Below, piece after piece: positions 58,350 to 64,000 of a stretch of DNA of 64,000 nt (position 1 is the first letter of the stretch; the number at the start of each line of letters is the position of its first letter). Under the pieces are notes generated by a model. That model searched no databases. It was not told where the DNA came from and saw only the letters and a program-made list of their open reading frames with translations. The position numbers and the translations under genes are program-made. The DNA comes from Halobaculum gomorrense. GTDB lineage: Archaea > Halobacteriota > Halobacteria > Halobacteriales > Haloferacaceae. Where the stretch lies: positions 1 to 64,000 of the forward strand of contig NZ_FQWV01000003.1 of assembly GCF_900129775.1 (NCBI RefSeq), written 5' to 3'.

Positions 58350-60430
58350 AGCGACAGTACAAGGCGGCACTCGGAATCGGTGGTATCGTTCTGGCGACGG
58401 CGATCGTGGGCCTGGTCTCGTTCCTCTACTTCGGCTCACAGGTCGGCGTCTACGTCATCGGCGTCGGCGCGCCGCTGGTCGTGGTGGCCGCCATCGGGCT
58501 GTACGTTCGGGGCGTCCTCGCGCGCGACACCACCAGTCAGGGCGACTTCGTGCAGGAAGCCGCCCGGGCGGCCGCGGAGTCGTTCCGCGATGAACTGACC
58601 ACGTACAACCGACTCGACGCTGAATACGACCGGTGGGATCCCGGCGAACTCGAGACGCGAGCGCGCCAGATCGCCGACGACTTCGCTGACGCCGGCGTCA
58701 CCGTCGACGTGGCCGCGGCGACGATCTCCGTCGATTCCCCCGGCCGCGTCCAGGAGTTCGACAAGCTGCAGGCGGACGTGAGCGCGTTCGCCGACGACCG
58801 CGACCAGTCGTTCGCAGAGTTCGGGCGCTCGCAGATCGAACGCGCACGCCAGGGCGCGCGATCAGTGAGCGAGTCCGTGCTCGACGGCGAGGGCGCCCCG
58901 CTCTCGACGACGCCCGACGAGATCCCCGACTGCGCCTCCCCCGCCGAGACCGAGCGCGTTCTCTCGACGGCGCGCGAGGAGGCCGCCGGCGTGTTCGAAG
59001 ACGCCGTCGACCGTATCAAAGCCACTGTCGACGAGTACGACGGCGACGCCGCGCGGATCGACTCGCACCTCGAGGCCGCGCGCACCGCCATCGACGACGG
59101 CGATTGGGACGCCGCCAGCGCCGCGATCGGCGACGCGCAGGGGGACGCCGAGTCGGAGGTCGACGCGGCGTTCACCGCCGACCGGGAGAGCATCGACAAG
59201 CTCCTCTCGACGATCGACTCGGTCGATGTCGACCGCTACGCCGAGGACGACGACCGCCGCACCGTCGAGGAGGCCCGCGAGCGCCTCTCGGCGATCGACT
59301 CGGCGCTCGCGAGCGACGAGCTGGACGCCGTCGGTGAGGACGTCCGCCGGGCGGCGACGAACATCGTCGCGACGCTCGAAACGGCGCTCGAAACGGACGT
59401 GAACGTCATTCGCGAAGCCGACGTTCCGGTCGGCTTCTACACGGCGCCGCCGGCGGTCGCGACCGACTACGAGGCGCGACTCCGGGAGGCGGACGACCTC
59501 GACGCCTTCCGCGAGGAGTGGCTTGCGGCCGCGGCGGACCTGACGGAGGCCGTCGACGACGCGGAGACGAAGGCGTCGGTGGCCGACTCCTACGAGATGG
59601 TCGAAGAGCGTATCGCGGACGGTGTCCGCACGGAGGGGCGCGTGACCGGCGAGGACCTGCCCGTACGCGACGCGGAGCCGTTCCTCGAACTGTACGCACA
59701 AGGGATCGAGGGCGTCGAGTTCGACCCCGCGGTGCCCGCGGTCGTCGCCGACGGCGGCGGCGAGTCCTACGACGTGACCGTCACGGCCCAGTTGGCGACC
59801 TCGACGGGCGAGGAACACGATCTGACGGTCGAGCTCGAGGGGGAGGGGGTCTCCGAGCGCGAGACCGCGAGCACGTTCGTCGCCGCGGAGGCGACGTTCG
59901 ACGAGATCCCGTACGGGGAGTACACTGCGACAGCGAGCACGCCGACGGAGGGCTTCGCCGATGCGGAGGCGACGCTGCAGGTCGCGGCCGACGAATCGGT
60001 CGAGCTCGTGCTCGAGGAGGTCGGCCTCCGCGAGCGCGTCTGCGGCGACGACGCCGACGACGTGCGGAGCCAGCTTTCGACGGTCGCGCCGAAGCTGGAG
60101 GCCGGCTTCGCTGCCGACGAGTACCTCACGCCGGAGTCGGACATCCCGGTCGCGGACGAATACGTCCCCTGCCTGCTCGTGTTGTGGGCCGAGGAGGAGG
60201 GACACGAGGCGACGCTCGACGACGGACGCGTCCTCGTGTACGACCACGACCAGTTCAGGTCGCGCCTGGACACGATCACGACCCACAACCTGAGCGACGG
60301 CGAGACAATGACATACGACGACATGCGGCGGAAATTCCTCTCGGTACCGGCCTCCGACGACCTCATTCGCACGACGCTGGGAGAACTCGATGCCGGCGTC
60401 GATGTCGGTGACACGGGGGTGAGCGCCTGA
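58346..60430 (+). CDS. Membrane-anchored helical protein with Ig-like domain
   Basis: 694 aa. Two N-terminal helices (about 8-28 and 34-54) are followed by a long helical part (60-380) with ADKL/ERVLSTAREEAAGVFEDAVDR-like heptads. ADVPVGFYTAPPAV near 355 repeats the motif of the 50691 protein. A carboxypeptidase-regulatory-like beta domain (about 475-555; TVTAQLATSTGEEHDLTVEL, IPYGEYTATASTP) and a C-terminal alpha domain with VCGDDADDVRSQL, CLLVLWAEEEGHEATLDDGR and LIRTTLGEL follow. The topology places everything after the helices in the cytoplasm, near the tubulin-like proteins. The stop overlaps the next ATG by one base. Confidence 0.8.
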   Translation: MKRQYKAALGIGGIVLATAIVGLVSFLYFGSQVGVYVIGVGAPLVVVAAIGLYVRGVLARDTTSQGDFVQEAARAAAESFRDELTTYNRLDAEYDRWDPGELETRARQIADDFADAGVTVDVAAATISVDSPGRVQEFDKLQADVSAFADDRDQSFAEFGRSQIERARQGARSVSESVLDGEGAPLSTTPDEIPDCASPAETERVLSTAREEAAGVFEDAVDRIKATVDEYDGDAARIDSHLEAARTAIDDGDWDAASAAIGDAQGDAESEVDAAFTADRESIDKLLSTIDSVDVDRYAEDDDRRTVEEARERLSAIDSALASDELDAVGEDVRRAATNIVATLETALETDVNVIREADVPVGFYTAPPAVATDYEARLREADDLDAFREEWLAAAADLTEAVDDAETKASVADSYEMVEERIADGVRTEGRVTGEDLPVRDAEPFLELYAQGIEGVEFDPAVPAVVADGGGESYDVTVTAQLATSTGEEHDLTVELEGEGVSERETASTFVAAEATFDEIPYGEYTATASTPTEGFADAEATLQVAADESVELVLEEVGLRERVCGDDADDVRSQLSTVAPKLEAGFAADEYLTPESDIPVADEYVPCLLVLWAEEEGHEATLDDGRVLVYDHDQFRSRLDTITTHNLSDGETMTYDDMRRKFLSVPASDDLIRTTLGELDAGVDVGDTGVSA

Positions 60431-61629
60431 TGTCCCGGGCGGACACGTTCACGCGCTGGGGCGTCATCTCCTCGGGCGAGGGGGGCGGCCGGATCGCGGC
60501 CGAACTGCTCGCGCGCGAGGACAACCCCGGGATTGACGACCGGATCGCGCTGTTGAACACGAACCGCGCGGACATCCTGAATACGATCGAGCGAGCGTCG
60601 CTCGATGACACCTCCGAGTACACGACGGTGTTCGGGTCCAAGCGCGGCGTCGGCAACAACTTCATCGCGGGCGAGGAGTGCGCCCGCGAAGACCTCGACG
60701 TCATCGTCGGCGACATCCAAGAGCGGATGACCGGAGCCGACGCGTTCATGCACATGACGACGCTCGGCGGCGGGACCGGCAACGGGTCGATCCCGTACCT
60801 GATCGAGCAGCTCGCGGGCGGCTCGGACGCGTCGAACCTCCGGCCGTGGATGGACAGCGTCGTCCACGTCGCACTGGCTGCGTGGCCCTACTACGACGAG
60901 CCCGCACAGCGGCAGTTCAACGCCGTGATGGGTCTGTCGCGGCTGCTGATGCGCCGCGACGGTCAGCAGAACGCCGACATGGTGCTTTTGGCGAGCAACT
61001 CTCACCTCAACGACGACGGGACGCAGGGGAGCTACGACGAGGTGAACGAACGGATCGTCACCGCGATCGACCTGTTCATCAGCGCTGGCCGCGAGGCGCG
61101 CGGCGTCATCGACGTGGAGGACTACGTCGCGCAGCCGTCGAACATCGGCGCGTACCACTTCACGCCCGCGGTGGCGACGGGGCTCAACGGCCGGATGCTC
61201 GAGTACGAGCTGATGTTCGACCGCGCGGCCGAACAGACGTTCGTGCCGATGGACGTGACGACCTCGCGGGCGGCCTACGCGGTGGTGCGCGCCCCGGAGC
61301 AGCTTATCGAGTCGGGCGACATCACCGAGACGGGCGTCCAGTCGGCCTTTGGCGAGTGGAAGCGGGACAACGACATCGGCGGCGCCGTCGGGATGACGAC
61401 GCTCACGCCGAAACAGAGCCGCGGCAACGACGTGGACGTGTTGGTGTTGCTCGGCGGATTCGACCTGAACCCCCTGCTCGACCACTCGCGAGACGCCTTC
61501 GAGACGCACAAGCAGAACGTCGAGGCCGCGCGACAGCTCGGGAACACGCCCGAGGACTCAATCTCCGAGGCGCACGTGGCCGACCTCTCAGAGAACCTCG
61601 AACGCTACGTGTCGATCAACGCGAGGTGA
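60430..61629 (+). CDS. Third tubulin/FtsZ-superfamily protein (GGGTGNG type)
   Basis: 399 aa. WGVISSGEGGGRIAAELL is an unusual phosphate loop (SGEGGGRI). LLNTNRADILNT is T3-like, TLGGGTGNGSIPYLIE is the signature (113-119), ADMVLLASNSHLND is T6, and GVIDVEDYV holds Asp228 and Asp231 in the T7 place. The domain ends with a helical tail (DAFETHKQNVEAARQLGNTPE) and lacks a long disordered C-terminal tail like that of FtsZ. Shares only the fold with the other two, indicating an old divergence. Confidence 0.88.
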   Translation: MSRADTFTRWGVISSGEGGGRIAAELLAREDNPGIDDRIALLNTNRADILNTIERASLDDTSEYTTVFGSKRGVGNNFIAGEECAREDLDVIVGDIQERMTGADAFMHMTTLGGGTGNGSIPYLIEQLAGGSDASNLRPWMDSVVHVALAAWPYYDEPAQRQFNAVMGLSRLLMRRDGQQNADMVLLASNSHLNDDGTQGSYDEVNERIVTAIDLFISAGREARGVIDVEDYVAQPSNIGAYHFTPAVATGLNGRMLEYELMFDRAAEQTFVPMDVTTSRAAYAVVRAPEQLIESGDITETGVQSAFGEWKRDNDIGGAVGMTTLTPKQSRGNDVDVLVLLGGFDLNPLLDHSRDAFETHKQNVEAARQLGNTPEDSISEAHVADLSENLERYVSINAR

Positions 61630-61634
61630 CCGAG

Positions 61635-64000
61635 ATGGGACTTAGTACACACCGGTCGGTGGTCGTCGCGCTCCTCGCGCTCGCGCTCGTCACCGGACCC
61701 GCAGCGGGGACGGGGGGCGTCACCGTCGGCGCGACCGACTCCTCGTCCGGCGAGTCGCTGACGCCACCGGGGTCGGTGATGGCCGCCCGCGATCTGAACC
61801 AGACGGACTTGGGGGCGTTGCGGTTCGAACTCGACGCCGAACGCGTCGGCAACGAGTCGACCGTGGACGTGCTGATCGAATCCGGCGGGCAGTCGGCGAC
61901 GATCGCGGGCGTCGCCGCCGACTCCGAGTCAGACGGCGTCTACACCTACACGGTTGCCTCGAACAGGCTTCCGGACTTCCCGGCGGCGAAGGCGACGGTC
62001 ACGGTCTACCGCGGGTCCGGGGAGAACAGAACCGACTACCTCACGGAACAGGGCGTCGACCTCCGCCATCTGGATATCGCCCGCGACTCGGCGGAGTTCG
62101 AGGGCGGGCAGCTCACCCTGACGGCGACGAACGACACGGCGGGACTCGCCGGGTCGTCGTTCGATCTGCTCGCGACCGCCGACGGCGACGACCGGCGCGC
62201 GACGCTCTCGGCGACGCTCGAAAACGGCACCGTCAGGGTCGACCGGAACGACGCGTTCACCGGGCTGCTCGTGCCGCCGGCGAACGTGACGCTGGCTGCC
62301 GCCGGCGGCGGGCCGTCGGTCACCGGTGACACGAGCGTGGCGCTCGGGTCCGCCGCGCCCGACCCGACGGTCATCGTCTCGGCCGGCGGTGTCACGGTCG
62401 AATCGCCGCTGCTGGTCGCCGGGACGACCTACGGCGTCCACGTCGCGACGAGCGGTCCGGCCGGGGAGTTCGCGACCACAGCGCCCGCACGGGAGACCGA
62501 CGGCGTGTACACCCTGTCGATCGAGAACGAGTACATCGCCGGGGTCGACAGCGTCGAGATCTCGGTGTCGACCGACGGCGGGTCGGTGCTCCGGTACCGA
62601 ACGGAGGTCGGGACCCCCGCGGTCGGAACCCTCGGCAGTAACCAGCGCAGCGTGACGCTCTCGGACGGGACGTTCGCGGACAGCGATGTCGAGTTCGTGC
62701 TGCTGTCGATCGGTGACCGCGTTCGCGTGGTGACCGAGGCGACGGCCAACGACACGACCGTCTCGCTCGGGGGGTTACCCGCTGGGATGGGACTCGCTCG
62801 GAACGGCTCCTACCGGCTCGTCGTCGCCTTCGCGGACGCGCCGTCGAAAACCGTCGCCGTCGATGGCGACGCCAAGAGCGCCGGACTCGTCTCACTGAGT
62901 GCTGCCGCGGACAAAAAAACGGATGCCGGAACGCCGGCGGAAATGAACGGCTCAACGGGGAACGCGTCGGCCGGCCTGTTCGATCGCGTCCCCGGCGGTC
63001 AGTTCACGCTCGGTCTCGTCGGCGGCCTGCTCATCCTGCTCGTCGGCGGCGGCGGCTACGTCGTCGGCCAGTCGCTGGTCGGTGGCTCCGGCGGCGGGGG
63101 GGCGGCGGCCGGCCGACAAACGCGCGACGTGCGCGTCCGGATCGCCGACGGATACGCCGACGAGCGGCTCACCGACGAGGTGTACCTCACGGCACGTCCG
63201 GCGAACCAGTCGGCGACGAGCGACGTGAACCGCACCGGCGGCGGCCGCGAGGACTCCGTCGAGGGAGGCGTCGTTACGTGGACGCTCGACGCCGAGCCGT
63301 ACGAGTTCACCGCCTCCTACAACGGCACCACCGTCACCGAGACCGCGGACATGCTCGAGGACGACCTCGTCCTCCGCTTCCGGCCGGTCTCCAAGTCCGT
63401 CACCGTCACCGACGAGACGGGCGAGCCCGTGTCCGACGCCAGGGTCACCGCGACGTTCGACGGCGAGACCGTCACCGAGCCGACCGACGCGAACGGGCGC
63501 GCCTCGCTGACGCTGCCGGTGACCGCTTCCGCAGTGGAGGTGACGGCCGAGCACGATCGGTACGAGCCCGACACGAAGCGGGTGTCCGATCCCAACGACA
63601 TCCCGTCGCAGCTCCGCGTCGTCGGAAAGACCGGAACACTTCGGGTCGAGACGGCCATCGACGGCCAACCGGCGGACGCGGTCGAGGTCAGCCTCGACAC
63701 CGACGACGAGTGGCTCCGAACCCGGCTCCGAGAGTCGAGTCCGACCGACGAGGGAGACGACGCCGTCGGCCTCCCCGCCGGCGAGTACACGCTCGTCGGC
63801 TCGGTCGACGCCGCGCCGTTCGAGGACGACAGAGCGCGCGTCACCGTTCGCGAGAACAAGACGACTGCCGTCACGCTCGACGTGCCGTTCGAGTACGAAC
63901 TGTCCGCGGACCACCGCGAGTCGCTCGCGTCGCTCCGCAGCGACGCGGACGACCTGGTCCCGGGCGGCCGGCTCGACTCGGCGATCCACGGCTACTACGC
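61635..64000 (+). CDS. Large exported/transmembrane protein with Ig-like repeats (runs off window)
   Basis: Open from ATG 61635 to the window end (788+ residues, no stop). Signal peptide LSTHRSVVVALLALALVTGPAAG; outside, about 430 residues of Ig-like beta units (GALRFELDAERVGNESTVDV, TTYGVHVATSGPAGEFATTA), many sequons (NRT, NDT, NGT, NGS), and a Thr/Gly linker. A membrane helix LGLVGGLLILLVGGGGYVVG at about 458-478 is followed by cytoplasmic carboxypeptidase-regulatory-like domains (VTVTDETGEPVSDARVTATF; LRVETAIDGQPADAVEVSLD) and a helical part (ESLASLRSDADDLVPGG). It starts 5 nt after the third tubulin-like gene. Probably links outer-surface domains to the filaments. Confidence 0.85.
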   Translation, partial: MGLSTHRSVVVALLALALVTGPAAGTGGVTVGATDSSSGESLTPPGSVMAARDLNQTDLGALRFELDAERVGNESTVDVLIESGGQSATIAGVAADSESDGVYTYTVASNRLPDFPAAKATVTVYRGSGENRTDYLTEQGVDLRHLDIARDSAEFEGGQLTLTATNDTAGLAGSSFDLLATADGDDRRATLSATLENGTVRVDRNDAFTGLLVPPANVTLAAAGGGPSVTGDTSVALGSAAPDPTVIVSAGGVTVESPLLVAGTTYGVHVATSGPAGEFATTAPARETDGVYTLSIENEYIAGVDSVEISVSTDGGSVLRYRTEVGTPAVGTLGSNQRSVTLSDGTFADSDVEFVLLSIGDRVRVVTEATANDTTVSLGGLPAGMGLARNGSYRLVVAFADAPSKTVAVDGDAKSAGLVSLSAAADKKTDAGTPAEMNGSTGNASAGLFDRVPGGQFTLGLVGGLLILLVGGGGYVVGQSLVGGSGGGGAAAGRQTRDVRVRIADGYADERLTDEVYLTARPANQSATSDVNRTGGGREDSVEGGVVTWTLDAEPYEFTASYNGTTVTETADMLEDDLVLRFRPVSKSVTVTDETGEPVSDARVTATFDGETVTEPTDANGRASLTLPVTASAVEVTAEHDRYEPDTKRVSDPNDIPSQLRVVGKTGTLRVETAIDGQPADAVEVSLDTDDEWLRTRLRESSPTDEGDDAVGLPAGEYTLVGSVDAAPFEDDRARVTVRENKTTAVTLDVPFEYELSADHRESLASLRSDADDLVPGGRLDSAIHGYY

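Overview
This window is from a haloarchaeon (class Halobacteria). The DNA is GC-rich and the proteins are strongly acidic (Asp/Glu-rich, Lys-poor). Exported proteins carry twin-arginine signal peptides with lipoboxes (halocyanin, solute-binding protein, glucoamylase), many starts are GTG, some promoters look leaderless, and lineage-specific domains such as HalOD1 and a DUF7344-like fold are present. I cannot assign a genus.

1-7110 is an accessory area. It holds one IS200/IS605 element cut by the window edge (tnpA plus the start of tnpB), a PemK/MazF-type toxin-antitoxin pair with a candidate operator, and a decayed ISXO2-like transposase. It also has a halocyanin next to a frameshifted pseudo-radical-SAM/SPASM gene, and a complete tnpB-only element that ends inside another gene. 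7389-23189 is a starch/maltodextrin locus: a TrmB-like regulator, a cytoplasmic GH13 amylase, two GH15 glucoamylase-type enzymes (one cytoplasmic, one a Tat lipoprotein) and a full malE-F-G + malK ABC importer. The layout suggests outside hydrolysis, import of oligosaccharides, inside hydrolysis, and sugar-responsive control.

23281-41000 is mixed housekeeping and redox: a PAS protein, a TRAM protein, peroxiredoxin, glycerate kinase, a CoA-disulfide-reductase-like enzyme, an LLM oxidoreductase, an aldo/keto reductase, a VOC dioxygenase, small HalOD1 and DUF7344-like signalling proteins, and a broken tyrosine recombinase. Inside it, 24901-25988 lacks credible genes but holds eight copies of a 16-bp motif resembling origin or iteron boxes. 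41352-49494 is a sulfur trafficking island: a DUF7512-like small protein, TauE/SafE, two TusA, two DsrE-type proteins, thioredoxin, two YeeE/YedE halves and a rhodanese-metallo-beta-lactamase fusion. Three of its transcription units share the 13-bp element AGTATTGNGTAWT upstream of their starts.

50691-64000 (running off the window) is the most unusual region. A tightly packed, co-directional cluster encodes three different tubulin/FtsZ-superfamily proteins, one with an N-terminal C2H2-like zinc finger. They are interleaved with membrane-anchored helical proteins, a small exported/membrane protein, and large proteins that place Ig-like or carboxypeptidase-regulatory-like domains on either side of a membrane segment. 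All three tubulin-like proteins keep the GTP-binding signature and acidic residues at the T7-loop position. I read this as a multi-component membrane-associated cytoskeletal system distinct from FtsZ1, FtsZ2 and CetZ. Its function is unknown.
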